Counted from the first letter of the stretch, positions 27,372 to 36,355 are shown. The stretch is 64,000 nucleotides of DNA from Streptomyces dysideae (GCF_001514305.1 NZ_KQ949078.1:247122-311121); one strand, 5' to 3'. The notes: generated by a model from the sequence alone, not told the origin. Program-made: numbers and translations.

Positions 27372-28667
27372 CTACCCCTCCAAGAACGCCGCCAGCGACC
27401 TCGCCAGCAGCTGCGGGTCGTCCGCGCCGCACAGCTCGCGGGCACTGTGCATCGACAGGATCGCCACGCCGATGTCGACGGTCCTGATGCCGTGCCGGGC
27501 CGCGGTGATCGGGCCGATGGTGGTGCCGCAGGGCATGGAGTTGTTGGACACGAAGGACTGGAAGGGGACGCCCGCCTTCTCGCAGGCGGCGGCGAAGACC
27601 GCGCGGCCCGAACCGTCCGTGGCGTAGCGGTTGTTGACGTTGACCTTGAGGATGGGGCCGCCGTTGACCCGCGGGTGGTGCGTCGGGTCGTGCCGCTCGG
27701 CGTAGTTGGGGTGGACGGCGTGGCCGGTGTCGGAGGACAGGCACACCGTGCCGGCGAAGGCTCTCGCCCGGTCCTCGTACGACCCTCCGCGCGCGAACAC
27801 CGACCGCTCCAGGACGCTGCCCAGCAGCGGGCCGTCGGCGCCCGTGTCGCTCTGCGAGCCGTTCTCCTCGTGGTCGAAGGCGGCCAGCACGGGAATGAAC
27901 GGCAGGTCGCCACCGGACACGGCGACCAGTGCGGCCATGCCCGCGTGCACCGACAGCAGGTTGTCCATGCGCGGGCCCGCGACCAGTTCCTCGTCCCGGC
28001 CCAGATACGCGGGCGGCTCCACGGAGTGGACCATCAGGTCCCAGCCGGTGACCTGGCCCGCCGCGATCCCGGCGCTCTCCTCCAGGAAGGCGATCAGATC
28101 ACCGTCGCGGATGTTGTCGCCCAGCCCCCAGATGGGCTGCAGATGCCGCTGCTTGTCGAGCTTGAGGCCCTCCGCCGACACCGAACGGTCCAGGTGGATG
28201 GCGAGTTGGGGCACCCGCAGCAGCGGCCGGTCGATGTTCACCAGCCGGCTCGAACCGTCCCGCAGCGACAGCCGGCCCGCCAGGCCCAGGTCGCGGTCGA
28301 GCCAGGAGTTCAGCAGCGGCCCGCCGTAGATCTCCACGGCCACCTGCCGCCAGCCGTGCGCCCCGCTGTCGGGCCGCGGCTTCACCCGCAGGTTGGGGGA
28401 GTCGGTGTGCGCGCCGACGATCCGGAACGGCGTGTGCGGCTCGGCGCCCTCGGGGACGTACCACGCCACGATCGCGCCACCGCGCAGCACGTACTTGCCG
28501 CCGGTCGACCCGTCCCACGCGTCCGTCTCCGCGACCTGCCTGAAGCCGGCCTTTTCCAGCCGCTCGGCGGTGTTCGCCACGGCGTGGTACGGCGTGGGGC
28601 TCGCCGAGAGGAAGGACATGAGGTCGTCGGTGTGGCCGCGGCCGCCGAAGCGGGTGGGTTCGCTCAT
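27372..28667 (-). CDS. apeB: M18-family aminopeptidase
   Basis: A 431-residue dinuclear zinc aminopeptidase of the aspartyl/general M18 type. Metal ligands and catalytic residues appear in VGAHTDSPNL (His and Asp), FDHEENGSQS (catalytic Glu-Glu) and SSDTGHAVHPNY, with the last His in NNSMPCGTTIGP context. The protein cleaves N-terminal residues from peptides in the cytoplasm; no signal peptide. The gene is single, starts at ATG 28667 and ends before the two broken genes. Separated from the upstream acyl-CoA dehydrogenase gene by a strong terminator. Confidence 0.93.
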   Translation of the reverse strand: MSEPTRFGGRGHTDDLMSFLSASPTPYHAVANTAERLEKAGFRQVAETDAWDGSTGGKYVLRGGAIVAWYVPEGAEPHTPFRIVGAHTDSPNLRVKPRPDSGAHGWRQVAVEIYGGPLLNSWLDRDLGLAGRLSLRDGSSRLVNIDRPLLRVPQLAIHLDRSVSAEGLKLDKQRHLQPIWGLGDNIRDGDLIAFLEESAGIAAGQVTGWDLMVHSVEPPAYLGRDEELVAGPRMDNLLSVHAGMAALVAVSGGDLPFIPVLAAFDHEENGSQSDTGADGPLLGSVLERSVFARGGSYEDRARAFAGTVCLSSDTGHAVHPNYAERHDPTHHPRVNGGPILKVNVNNRYATDGSGRAVFAAACEKAGVPFQSFVSNNSMPCGTTIGPITAARHGIRTVDIGVAILSMHSARELCGADDPQLLARSLAAFLEG

Positions 28668-28686
28668 GGGTTCACCTTAACGACGT

Positions 28687-28724
28687 ACGCAGGCCCGCTC
28701 CCGGCGATGGGAGCGGGCCTGCGT
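28687..28724 (-). terminator. Strong terminator after the acyl-CoA dehydrogenase gene
   Basis: A perfect 16-bp stem (ACGCAGGCCCGCTCCC with its complement) and a six-base loop, 53 bases after the stop at 28777. Confidence 0.88.
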
Positions 28725-28776
28725 GAGGACGACGCGGAATGTCCGTGCGTGACCGGAACCGTGACCAGGGCCTGCC

Positions 28777-30618
28777 CTAGAACGCGGCCTCGTCGAGTTC
28801 CATCAGGTCCAGGTCGACGCCCTGGGCGAGCTTGCGGGTGCCGGTGACGCCCGGCAGGACGTTGGCCGCGAAGAACTTCGCCGCCGCGATCTTGCCGGTG
28901 TAGAAGGCCACATCTTTGGAAGACACAGCCTTGGCGGAGGCGGTCTCGAGCTTTTCGGCGGCGACCGCGGCGCCCTTGAGCAGCAGGTAGCCGACGACGA
29001 CGTCACCGGAGGCCATCAGCAGGCGGGTGGTGTTCAGGCCCACCTTGTAGATGTTCTTGACGTCCGACTCGGTGGCCGCGAGGTCGGTCAGCATCAGGCC
29101 GACGATGGCCTCCAGCTCGACGGCCGCCTTCGCGAGGTGCTCGCGGGCGCCCGCCAGCTCCTCGCCGCCGGTGCCGAGCGCCAGGAACTTCTTGATGTCC
29201 TCGGCGAGGGAGTTCAGCGCGGCGCCCTGGTTGCGGACGATCTTCCGGAAGAAGAAGTCCTGGCCCTGGATCGCGGTGGTGCCCTCGTACAGGGTGTCGA
29301 TCTTGGAGTCGCGGATGTACTGCTCGATCGGGTACTCCTGCAGGAAGCCGGAGCCGCCGAAGGTCTGCAGCGACTGGGCGAGCTGCTCGTAGCCCTTCTC
29401 GGAGCCGTAGCCCTTGACGATCGGCAGGAGCAGGTCGTTGAGCGCCTCCACCGCGGCGGTGTCCTCGCCGGCGGCCTCCTTGACCTGGATCTCGTCCTGG
29501 ACCGACGCCGTGTAGAGGACGAGGGCGCGCATGCCCTCCGCGTACGCCTTCTGCGTCATCAGCGAGCGGCGCACGTCCGGGTGGTGCGTGATGGTGACCT
29601 TGGGCGCCGTCTTGTCCATGAAGTTGGCGAGGTCCGGGCCCTGGACACGCTCCTTGGCGTACTCGAGGGCGTTCAGGTAGCCGGTCGACAGCGTCGAGAT
29701 CGCCTTCGTGCCGACCATCATCCGCGCGAACTCGATGATGCGGAACATCTGGCGGATGCCGTCGTGCTTGTCGCCGATCAGCCAGCCCTTGGCGGGGTGC
29801 TGGTCGCCGAAGGTCATCTCGCAGGTGTTGGAGGCCTTGAGGCCCATCTTGTGCTCGACGTTCGTGGCGTAGACGCCGTTGCGCTCGCCCAGCTCGCCGG
29901 TCTCGAAGTCGAAGAGGTACTTCGGGACGAGGAAGAGGGACAGGCCCTTGGTGCCCGCGCCATGGCCCTCGGGGCGGGCGAGGACGTAGTGGAGGATGTT
30001 CTCCTCCATGTCGTGCTCACCGGACGTGATGAAGCGCTTGACGCCCTCGATGTGCCAGGAGCCGTCCTCCTGCTGGACCGCCTTGGTGCGACCGGCGCCG
30101 ACGTCGGAGCCCGCGTCGGGCTCGGTCAGCACCATGGTGGAGCCCCAGGTCTTCTCCACGGCGATCTGGGCGATCTTCTTCTGGACGTCGTTGCCCTCGT
30201 CGAAGAGGATGCCGGCGAATGCCGGGCCGGAGGCGTACATCCACACGGCCGGGTTCGAGCCGAGCAGCAGCTCCGCGTACGACCAGATCAGGGAGCGCGG
30301 GGAGGTGGTGCCGCCGATCTCCTCGGGCAGGCCGAGCCGCCAGTACTCCGAGTCCATGAAGGCCTTGTAGCTCTTCTTGAAGGACGCCGGCACCGGGGCC
30401 GTGTTCGTCTCCGGGTCGAAGACCGGCGGGTTGCGGTCGGCGTCCGCGAAGGACTCGGCCAGCTCGTTCTCCGCGAGCCGGGTCAGCTCTTCGAGGATGC
30501 TCTTCGCGGTCTCGACGTCCATCTCCTCGAAGGGACCGGTGCCGTACAGCTTGTCCCGCCCGAGTACTTCGAAGAGGTTGAACTCGATGTCGCGGAGATT
30601 CGACTTGTAGTGCCCCAT
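28777..30618 (-). CDS. Large acyl-CoA dehydrogenase (about 600 residues)
   Basis: A 613-residue flavoenzyme catalysing alpha,beta-dehydrogenation of acyl-CoA. It belongs to the long branch with an extra C-terminal domain, like FadE5. The middle domain has [16 protein letters not shown] and TSGEHDME, and the catalytic base is the Glu in [16 protein letters not shown]. The last 130 residues form the additional helical domain. ATG 30618 ([12 protein letters not shown]) was used; the frame extends upstream to 30684 but without family similarity. The promoter region carries a pair of operator-like sites, suggesting control by a fatty-acid-responsive regulator. Confidence 0.93.
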   Translation of the reverse strand: MGHYKSNLRDIEFNLFEVLGRDKLYGTGPFEEMDVETAKSILEELTRLAENELAESFADADRNPPVFDPETNTAPVPASFKKSYKAFMDSEYWRLGLPEEIGGTTSPRSLIWSYAELLLGSNPAVWMYASGPAFAGILFDEGNDVQKKIAQIAVEKTWGSTMVLTEPDAGSDVGAGRTKAVQQEDGSWHIEGVKRFITSGEHDMEENILHYVLARPEGHGAGTKGLSLFLVPKYLFDFETGELGERNGVYATNVEHKMGLKASNTCEMTFGDQHPAKGWLIGDKHDGIRQMFRIIEFARMMVGTKAISTLSTGYLNALEYAKERVQGPDLANFMDKTAPKVTITHHPDVRRSLMTQKAYAEGMRALVLYTASVQDEIQVKEAAGEDTAAVEALNDLLLPIVKGYGSEKGYEQLAQSLQTFGGSGFLQEYPIEQYIRDSKIDTLYEGTTAIQGQDFFFRKIVRNQGAALNSLAEDIKKFLALGTGGEELAGAREHLAKAAVELEAIVGLMLTDLAATESDVKNIYKVGLNTTRLLMASGDVVVGYLLLKGAAVAAEKLETASAKAVSSKDVAFYTGKIAAAKFFAANVLPGVTGTRKLAQGVDLDLMELDEAAF

Positions 30619-30675
30619 GGCGACGGCTCCGTAAAGAGAGATCGGCGAGGCACTGGATCCTCGCTCTAGTTCACA

Positions 30676-30712
30676 TACCAACAAGTAGCTACGATGATGC
30701 TACCCGTCGGTA
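30676..30712. promoter_or_regulatory. Pair of TACC-n4-RGTA operator-like sites
   Basis: Two 12-mers, TACCAACAAGTA (30676-30687) and TACCCGTCGGTA (30701-30712), share TACC and GTA ends and lie 25 bp apart, 58-95 bp before the acyl-CoA dehydrogenase start. Imperfect symmetry of this type is usual for TetR-family regulators of fatty-acid genes. Inferred from pattern only. Confidence 0.45.
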
Positions 30713-30748
30713 ATAAGAAGCAACCCCGATCCGCCCATCTGTGACAGG

Positions 30749-31594
30749 TCACACCGGAACCGTCAGTGTGGCCGTGTAGCCGTTGTCGACACTGCCCTCC
30801 ATCGCCGCCAGCTGCTGGTCGTAGCCGTCGCTGAAGATGTTGTCCGTCTCCAGGGAGAGCTGGCCCAGGTTGGTCACGCTCTGGCTGTAGCCGTCCGTCG
30901 CGTACACCGTGTCGCAGACCTCCTTCGGCAGCGCGAGCTGCGAGGTGTTCGTGATCGACGTGGCCGCCGTGGCGTCGGCGAGGCTGCCGTAGACCTCGAA
31001 GTGGATGTGCGGCCAGCGGCCCGTGTAGCAGGCCGGGAAGATGCTCTTGAAGGTGACCTGGCCCTTGTCGTCGGTCTCCTGGACGCCCCGCAGGTAGTTC
31101 TCGTCGGTGACGGCCTCGGAGTACAGGGAGTAGTTGCCCTCCCGGTCGCAGTGCCACAGATACACGGCGGCGCCCTTCTTCGGCGTACCGCAGCCCGAGG
31201 CCGCGTCCACGACCGTCAGCGTGATGGTCAGCGGCACACCCTCGGCGGTGCCGCCCGCGGAGTCGCCGAAGCTGGAGGTGATGTCGCTGCGGACGACACC
31301 GCTTTCCTTGAGGACGTTCACACCGTTCGAGCCGTCGCCGGGGTAGGGGCCGGCGGTCTCGTTGGGGATGGTGGCGCACTCTGCAGAGGAAGAGGAGGAG
31401 GAAGAAGAAGAGGCGGCCGACGAGTTCCCGCCGGCGGAGGTGGAGGAGTCGTCCTCGGCGGAGCAGCCGACCAGCGGCACCAGGCTCGCCCCGGCGAGCA
31501 GCCGGATCATCCGGCGGCGGGCGAGAACGGGAAGGTCGTAGGACAGACCTCTGTCGTGCTCGTGGATCTCGTCGTCGTGGTGGTGTCCGCTCAT
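30749..31594 (-). CDS. Secreted intradiol ring-cleavage dioxygenase-like lipoprotein
   Basis: A 281-residue protein. The N-terminus has RRRMIRLLAGASLVPLVGC, an Arg-pair signal ending in a lipobox (LVGC), followed by a Ser-rich linker. The C-terminal domain (about residues 90-280) is an intradiol dioxygenase fold: ETAGPYPGD, the Tyr in EGNYSLYSE-type context, YLRGVQ, and CYTGRWPHIHFEVY supply the expected two Tyr and two His iron ligands. Intradiol enzymes open catechol rings; extracellular, lipid-anchored forms are common in Streptomyces with unknown natural substrate. A second secreted homologue lies at 40529-41467. Confidence 0.88.
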   Translation of the reverse strand: MSGHHHDDEIHEHDRGLSYDLPVLARRRMIRLLAGASLVPLVGCSAEDDSSTSAGGNSSAASSSSSSSSSAECATIPNETAGPYPGDGSNGVNVLKESGVVRSDITSSFGDSAGGTAEGVPLTITLTVVDAASGCGTPKKGAAVYLWHCDREGNYSLYSEAVTDENYLRGVQETDDKGQVTFKSIFPACYTGRWPHIHFEVYGSLADATAATSITNTSQLALPKEVCDTVYATDGYSQSVTNLGQLSLETDNIFSDGYDQQLAAMEGSVDNGYTATLTVPV

Positions 31595-31772
31595 GGCCGT
31601 GTCTCCTTGCCGCCGATTGCTCGCGCTTTGCCGTTCCGTGGCGCGTTCTTTGGTGTGGCGGACGCTACGGGCCCCGCCTGTGGGATTCCAGGGGTGTACC
31701 TGTGGGCTCCCTGTGGGGGCGTGAGTGCCCGTACCGTCCCGCACGCCCGGTGGGCTCGGTACGCTTGCGCGC

Positions 31773-32240
31773 ATGTACGGCTACGACCAGAACGCGGGTG
31801 CCCAGCAGCAGTACGCCCCGCCGCAGCAGCCCATGGGCGGCGGCGGTTACGGGCAGCAGCAGCCCCTGTACCCCGAACCGTCGCCGCCGTCGCTCGCTGA
31901 CGCGGTGCGGGCCTTCACCACCGGGCAGATGTCGGCGGAGGACTTCCAGCAGGTCTTCGCGACGTCGAAGGTCTACTGCCCGCGTGGTGACAACCCCGGC
32001 TTCCTCGCCCTGCACAACACCCAGCAGCCGGTGATCCCGATGTTCACCTCGCTCAAGGAACTGCGCAGGTACGCGGGCAAGGAGTCCAAGTACTTCGTGA
32101 TCACCGGCGCGGAGGTGATCGACCTGCTGCCCACCGGGTACGGCTTCGTGGTCGACATGGAGGGCGAGCACCGGATGGTGTTCGACGCGAAGGCGGTCGA
32201 GCAGATGGTCGAGTTCGCGATGCGCAGAATGTACGGCTGA
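31773..32240 (+). CDS. SseB-like domain protein
   Basis: A 155-residue protein. The first 40 residues are Gln/Pro/Gly/Tyr-rich (MYGYDQNAGAQQQYAPP), probably disordered. The rest (PSLADAVRAFTTGQMSAEDF, then KVYCPRGDNPGFLALHN and IPMFTSLKELRRYAG) matches the SseB N-terminal domain common in actinobacteria. Function unknown. It stands alone between divergent and terminator-bounded neighbours. Confidence 0.82.
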   Translation: MYGYDQNAGAQQQYAPPQQPMGGGGYGQQQPLYPEPSPPSLADAVRAFTTGQMSAEDFQQVFATSKVYCPRGDNPGFLALHNTQQPVIPMFTSLKELRRYAGKESKYFVITGAEVIDLLPTGYGFVVDMEGEHRMVFDAKAVEQMVEFAMRRMYG

Positions 32241-32259
32241 GGTGCCAAGTCTTGGCTGG

Positions 32260-32285
32260 AGCCCGGAGGGAATGCCCTCCGGGCT
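32260..32285 (+). terminator. Terminator after the SseB-like gene
   Basis: An 11-bp perfect stem AGCCCGGAGGG/CCCTCCGGGCT with AATG loop, followed by TTTCTCTGTT. Confidence 0.88.
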
Positions 32286-32307
32286 TTCTCTGTTGGGGGT
32301 AGCAGGA

Positions 32308-32323
32308 AGTTCAATGCTCAACT
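32308..32323. promoter_or_regulatory. Possible operator before the pirin gene
   Basis: The imperfect palindrome AGTT-CAATGCTC-AACT lies 28 bp before the start codon and just before an AAGGAGG ribosome site. The half-sites resemble MarR-type operators. Evidence is pattern only. Confidence 0.35.
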
Positions 32324-32350
32324 AAACTGGCCGCACAAGGAGGTACCGAC

Positions 32351-33322
32351 ATGCCTGCAGTGACCGTCGAGAACCCGCTGACGCTGCCCCGCGTGGCCGC
32401 CCCGGCCGACGCCGTGGCTCGTCCCGTGCTCGCCGTCACGACCGCGCCGAGCGGTTTCGAGGGTGAGGGCTTCCCGGTGCGCCGTGCGTTCGCCGGGATC
32501 AACTACCGCCATCTGGACCCGTTCATCATGATGGACCAGATGGGTGAGGTGGAGTACGCGCCGGGTGAGCCCAAGGGCACGCCCTGGCACCCGCACCGCG
32601 GCTTCGAGACCGTCACGTACATCATCGACGGGATCTTCGACCACCAGGACAGCCAGGGTGGCGGCGGCACCATCACCAACGGCGACACCCAGTGGATGAC
32701 GGCCGGCTCCGGTCTCCTCCACATCGAGGCCCCGCCGGAGTCCCTGGTCATGTCCGGCGGCCTGTTCCACGGGCTCCAGCTGTGGGTGAACCTCCCGGCC
32801 GCGGACAAGATGATGGCCCCGAGGTACCAGGACATCCGCGGCGGCAACGTCCAGCTGCTGACGACCCCCGACGGCGGCGCGCTGCTGCGTGTCATCGCCG
32901 GTGAGCTGGACGGCCACCAGGGCCCCGGTATCACGCACACGCCGATCACGATGATCCACGCGACGGTGGCGCCGGGTGCGGAGATCACCCTGCCGTGGCG
33001 TGAGGACTTCAACGGCCTCGCGTACGTGCTCGCGGGCCGCGGTGCGGTGGGTGCCGACCGACGTCCGATCCACCTGGGCCAGACGGCGGTCTTCGGGGCC
33101 GGCGGTTCGCTGACGGTCCGCGCGGACGAGAAGCAGGACTCGCACACCCCCGACCTGGAGGTCGTCCTCCTCGGCGGCCGGCCGATCCGTGAGCCGATGG
33201 CGCACTACGGCCCGTTCGTCATGAACACCCGCGAGGAGCTCCAGCAGGCCTTCGAGGACTTCCAGAAGGGCCGGCTGGGGACGATCCCGGCGGTGCACGG
33301 CATGACCGAGGGCGGCATCTGA
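32351..33322 (+). CDS. Pirin family protein (phiC31 attB host gene)
   Basis: A 323-residue bicupin. The N-terminal cupin holds the iron site: PWHPHRGFETV gives two His, GSGLLHIEAPPE a third His and a Glu. The second cupin (about residues 180-300) is followed by the Pirin C-terminal domain with a typical GRPIREPMAHYGPFVMNT motif. Some pirins are quercetin dioxygenases, others redox-sensing co-regulators. A perfect AAGGAGG lies eight bases before ATG 32351. In S. coelicolor the phiC31 attachment site is in the pirin gene, and the equivalent site here (32557-32590) is intact. Confidence 0.93.
   Translation: MPAVTVENPLTLPRVAAPADAVARPVLAVTTAPSGFEGEGFPVRRAFAGINYRHLDPFIMMDQMGEVEYAPGEPKGTPWHPHRGFETVTYIIDGIFDHQDSQGGGGTITNGDTQWMTAGSGLLHIEAPPESLVMSGGLFHGLQLWVNLPAADKMMAPRYQDIRGGNVQLLTTPDGGALLRVIAGELDGHQGPGITHTPITMIHATVAPGAEITLPWREDFNGLAYVLAGRGAVGADRRPIHLGQTAVFGAGGSLTVRADEKQDSHTPDLEVVLLGGRPIREPMAHYGPFVMNTREELQQAFEDFQKGRLGTIPAVHGMTEGGI
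32557..32590 (-). other. attB: phiC31 attB-like attachment site within pirin
   Basis: Read on the reverse strand, the 34-bp minimal phiC31 attB as I remember it matches at 32 of 34 bases: the arm GTGCCAGGGCGTGCCC, the TTG crossover core (reverse complement of 32572-32574) and most of the other arm agree, with two changes in the CTCCCCGGGCG part. The host codons are FHPWHPHRG-side of the pirin cupin. The site is unoccupied. Confidence 0.85.
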
Positions 33323-33332
33323 TCATCCCTCC

Positions 33333-33366
33333 TGCCCCTCCTGTCTCTCACAGGACAGGAGGGGCA
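33333..33366. terminator. Strong terminator after pirin
   Basis: A 13-bp perfect stem TGCCCCTCCTGTC/GACAGGAGGGGCA with an eight-base loop. Confidence 0.88.
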
Positions 33367-33427
33367 GAATAGATCAAGAGTCCTATTTCGGGACCCTCGC
33401 GACATTCTCATCGCGTGGGAGGCCGGC

Positions 33428-34105
33428 ATGACGGCACCGACGACGGCTCAGCCGCACAGCGCGGGCGACACCCCTCGCAGAACCCTCTGGCCCGGCGTCG
33501 CCGGGATCGCCTCCGGGGTGTTCATGCTCGTCGCGCTGCTGGTGATCTACGCCAACAGTCCGGACACCGAGGGCGACGACGGACTGCGCGACACCCTCGC
33601 CTTCTACAGCAAGGACAGCAACCTCGACGTCACCGAGGGCATGGCCCTGATGCTGCTGGTGGCGGCCCTGCTGTTCCTGTGGTTCCTGGGCGCACTCGCC
33701 CGCCTCGCCGGGAACCGGTCGCACCTGGTGCTCGCGGGCGGCACCGTGTTCACGGCCCTCCTGATGATCGCCACGCTCGCCGGCTCCATCTACGCCATCT
33801 CGGCCAACAACACGGACAGCTTCCGCGTCGGCCCCGAAACGGCCATGGTCGCCCTCCTGCTCCTCGACATGGCCTACGCCGGCTTCGTCGCCGCGATGGC
33901 CGCGGCGGCGGTGCTCCTGTTCACGATCTGGCGCGTGTCCCTGACGACCGGCGCCGTACCCAGCTGGCTGGGCTGGGTCAGCTTCGTCATCGCGGTGCTG
34001 TGCCTGGCGGGGCCGATCACGGCGTGGGCGACGGTGCTGCTGATGGCGGCGTGGACGGTGTTGGCGGGGGTGCTGTTGGTGATGCGGGGGGCGACGGCGG
34101 CGTAG
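33428..34105 (+). CDS. Integral membrane protein, unknown function
   Basis: A 225-residue protein with about six predicted membrane helices (for example GIASGVFMLVALLVIYA, LMLLVAALLFLWFLGALA, MIATLAGSIYAI, VLLFTIW and the last pair near residues 185-220). The first external loop is acidic (SPDTEGDDGLRDTLAFYSKD). I recognise no family beyond a general actinobacterial membrane protein of DUF4386-like appearance. Start ATG 33428 is near GTGGGAGG. Convergent with the BRO-N gene, sharing a terminator. Confidence 0.8.
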   Translation: MTAPTTAQPHSAGDTPRRTLWPGVAGIASGVFMLVALLVIYANSPDTEGDDGLRDTLAFYSKDSNLDVTEGMALMLLVAALLFLWFLGALARLAGNRSHLVLAGGTVFTALLMIATLAGSIYAISANNTDSFRVGPETAMVALLLLDMAYAGFVAAMAAAAVLLFTIWRVSLTTGAVPSWLGWVSFVIAVLCLAGPITAWATVLLMAAWTVLAGVLLVMRGATAA

Positions 34106-34146
34106 TTCTGCGGTGAGTGGGGGGCGGGGTCCGGTACGGTACGACG

Positions 34147-34185
34147 AGGCCCGAAGCCGCAACTGAGGTTTGCGACTTCGGGCCT
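34147..34185. terminator. Bidirectional terminator
   Basis: A 16-bp stem (AGGCCCGAAGCCGCAA opposite TTGCGACTTCGGGCCT) with one mismatch and a seven-base loop between convergent genes. Confidence 0.85.
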
Positions 34186-34210
34186 GTCTTATGGGGGCTC
34201 TGCTGCGGCG

Positions 34211-35131
34211 CTACGGCAGTACGTAGATCGGCGCTCCGTCGGGGGCGCAGCCCGTCTGCCGTACACAACCTCGCTTGAGCAGAGTCCGCAGACAGTCGTG
34301 GACGCGGTCCTGCGGCAGCCCCGTCCGGGCGGCGATCTCCTCCAGGCGGTAACGCGCCTCGCCGCGCACCAGTGTCGGGGCCAGGTAGGCCGCCACCGCG
34401 TGGATGTCCTCGGTGAAGACGAGGTTCTTCGTCCTCCAGGTGGCGAGGAGCTGCTGTGCCGTCAGCTCCGGTTCCGGATCGGTGTGCCTGAGGGACTGGG
34501 CGATGTCCCGGAGTGCGTTGGCCATGGTGTCCTGGCTGCGGCTGATCTGACGAAGGAGATCGTTGCGCTCCTCCTGGAAGGCCAGCATCATCTCGTCGGC
34601 GCGGATGTTGCGTTCTTCCAGACGCACGATGGCGTCGGCGACCTGTTGCGGCATGGCGTAGGCGGTGCCGCCGGTGGGGGCGGGTTGTACGGGGGCCGGT
34701 TCCAGGCTGTAGGAGCCGTCGCGCTGGATGGTGGCGATGACCTCGGAGACCCACTCCTTGAACGGTGCGCACTCCGGCTTCGTGCACCCGTTGACGAGCG
34801 CGATGAGCCCGCGAAGGTTCACCATCTTCATCGACCTTTGTAGCTTGTGAGCTGCAAGTTTGCGTGAGGCGTCTGCTGTATAGACGCCTGGTGCAATCTC
34901 GCTCAGACGCTTCGTGCAATCTGGCGCAACATGCCAGAGGAGTGCCTGGCGCGTGTTTGCGTAACCGAGATCCGTGGCCACGTCGGCTGCCACGAACCAG
35001 TGCTCCCTCTCCGGCGTCGTCAGCCTCCGCATCCGCGCCCCCGTCGCCGCGAACACGAAGTCGTTGATGTCGATCGCGTCCTGGTTCCGTCCCGCCGCCT
35101 GCTCCGGCGGCGTGTTGTTCTGCTCGTGCAT
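34211..35131 (-). CDS. BRO-N domain protein with C-terminal winged helix (copy 2)
   Basis: A 306-residue paralogue of the protein at 18559-19518. Shared blocks are AIDINDFVFAATGARMRRLT, HWFVAADVATDLGY, LRGLIALVNGCTKPECAPFKEW with SEVIATIQRDGSYSLE, AYAMPQQVADAIVRLEERN, and the C-terminal helix LEEIAARTGLPQDRVHDCLRTL. The variable loop after the first block differs (DCTKRLSEIAPGVYTADASR). It starts at ATG 35131. No phage genes are near. A sequence-specific DNA-binding function is plausible but unproven. Confidence 0.82.
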   Translation of the reverse strand: MHEQNNTPPEQAAGRNQDAIDINDFVFAATGARMRRLTTPEREHWFVAADVATDLGYANTRQALLWHVAPDCTKRLSEIAPGVYTADASRKLAAHKLQRSMKMVNLRGLIALVNGCTKPECAPFKEWVSEVIATIQRDGSYSLEPAPVQPAPTGGTAYAMPQQVADAIVRLEERNIRADEMMLAFQEERNDLLRQISRSQDTMANALRDIAQSLRHTDPEPELTAQQLLATWRTKNLVFTEDIHAVAAYLAPTLVRGEARYRLEEIAARTGLPQDRVHDCLRTLLKRGCVRQTGCAPDGAPIYVLP

Positions 35132-35275
35132 CGAGCATCACCTCCGCTCCGGAAGCTAGGCACGACGAGGTCTGACTTGCGTACATAGCAAGGATGTTCA
35201 CCCGATAGTGGACAGGCACATCGATTCTGCACGTCGTGTACCGCAGCCCCGCCCGCCCCATGATCCGCTGGAAGC

Positions 35276-36355
35276 GTGCAGCAGCTGCTCCCCGAGCCCG
35301 TTCGTCGTCTCGCCGCCTGGTGTGTCGTGACTCTGCTCGTCGCGGGAGTCGTCTATCTCGGGGTCCGGCTTGCCGTCGAGTTCCGTACGGCCGTTGTGCC
35401 TGTGCTGCTCGCGTTGCTCGGGACGGCGTTGCTCGGGCCGCTGTACCGGCGGCTCGTGCGGGCCGGGGTGCAGCGGTCCGTTGCCGCCGGGCTCACGTGC
35501 GTGGCGGTTGTGGCTGTCGTCGGTGGCGCCGTCTATATCGTCGTCGCCGCTCTCATCGACACCGGGGATCAGATCGTCGCCTCCCTCAAGGACGCCGCTC
35601 AGGATCTCGCCGATCACTTCGGGGCCGCCGGGACCTCACTCGACGACCTCGCCTCCAATGCCAGGGAGCTGCTCACCAAGTTCGGGGGGACGGCCGCTTC
35701 CGGTGTTATCAGTGGGGTGAGCGTCGTGGGCGAGACCATCGCCATGGCCGTGCTCGCGCTGCTGCTCGTCTTCTTCTTTCTGCGGGATTCGCATCGGGCC
35801 GCCGATGTCCTGCGGTCGGTCGTGCCGCGTGGGGCGGGGGACTCCGTGGAGGCCATGGCGCGGCGGGCCTTCGAGGCGGTGGAGGGGTTCATGCGGGGGA
35901 CCACCTTCATCGCGTTCATCGATGCCGTGTGCATCACCGTGGGGTTGCTCGTGCTCGACGTGCCGGGGGCCGTCGGGCTCGGTGCGCTTGTCTTTGTGGG
36001 GGCTTATATCCCTTACCTCGGCGCCTTCATCTCCGGGGCCGTCGCCGTGCTCGTCGCGCTCGCCGACCGGGGGTTCGTCATCGCGCTCTGGGCGCTGGGG
36101 GTGGTGCTCGCCGTGCAGGTGCTGGAGGGGCATGTGCTGCAGCCCATGATCCAGAGCCGGACCGTGCAGATGCATCCCGCGGTGGTGATGGTGACCATCA
36201 CGGCGGGCGCGTCCGTCGCCGGGATTCTCGGGATGCTGCTCGCCGTGCCGCTGACCGCCGCCGCCTTCGGGGTCCTGCACGAGCTGCGTACGCGCTACTC
36301 CGAGCCCGCTGCCGAGCCTGCTTCTGCGCCCGCCGAGGACTCCGCCGATTCGTAG
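35276..36355 (+). CDS. AI-2E family transporter (PF01594 type)
   Basis: A 359-residue membrane protein with about eight helices in the arrangement of this family: two N-terminal pairs (LAAWCVVTLLVAGVVYLGV, TAVVPVLLALLGTALLGPLY), a periplasm-facing segment (about residues 85-150) and the conserved AMAVLALLLVFFFLRDSHR and FVGAYIPYLGAFISGAVAVL blocks. Relatives include the AI-2 exporter TqsA and sodium/proton antiporters, so the substrate is open. Start GTG 35276. The last 61 bp overlap tail-to-tail with the SpoIIE-type phosphatase gene. Confidence 0.9.
   Translation: MQQLLPEPVRRLAAWCVVTLLVAGVVYLGVRLAVEFRTAVVPVLLALLGTALLGPLYRRLVRAGVQRSVAAGLTCVAVVAVVGGAVYIVVAALIDTGDQIVASLKDAAQDLADHFGAAGTSLDDLASNARELLTKFGGTAASGVISGVSVVGETIAMAVLALLLVFFFLRDSHRAADVLRSVVPRGAGDSVEAMARRAFEAVEGFMRGTTFIAFIDAVCITVGLLVLDVPGAVGLGALVFVGAYIPYLGAFISGAVAVLVALADRGFVIALWALGVVLAVQVLEGHVLQPMIQSRTVQMHPAVVMVTITAGASVAGILGMLLAVPLTAAAFGVLHELRTRYSEPAAEPASAPAEDSADS

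Noticed and set aside
26645..27913. 422-codon reverse frame beginning in the aminopeptidase gene
   Set aside because: Shadow of the M18 gene and of the broken genes; Thr/Arg/Pro-rich without motifs.
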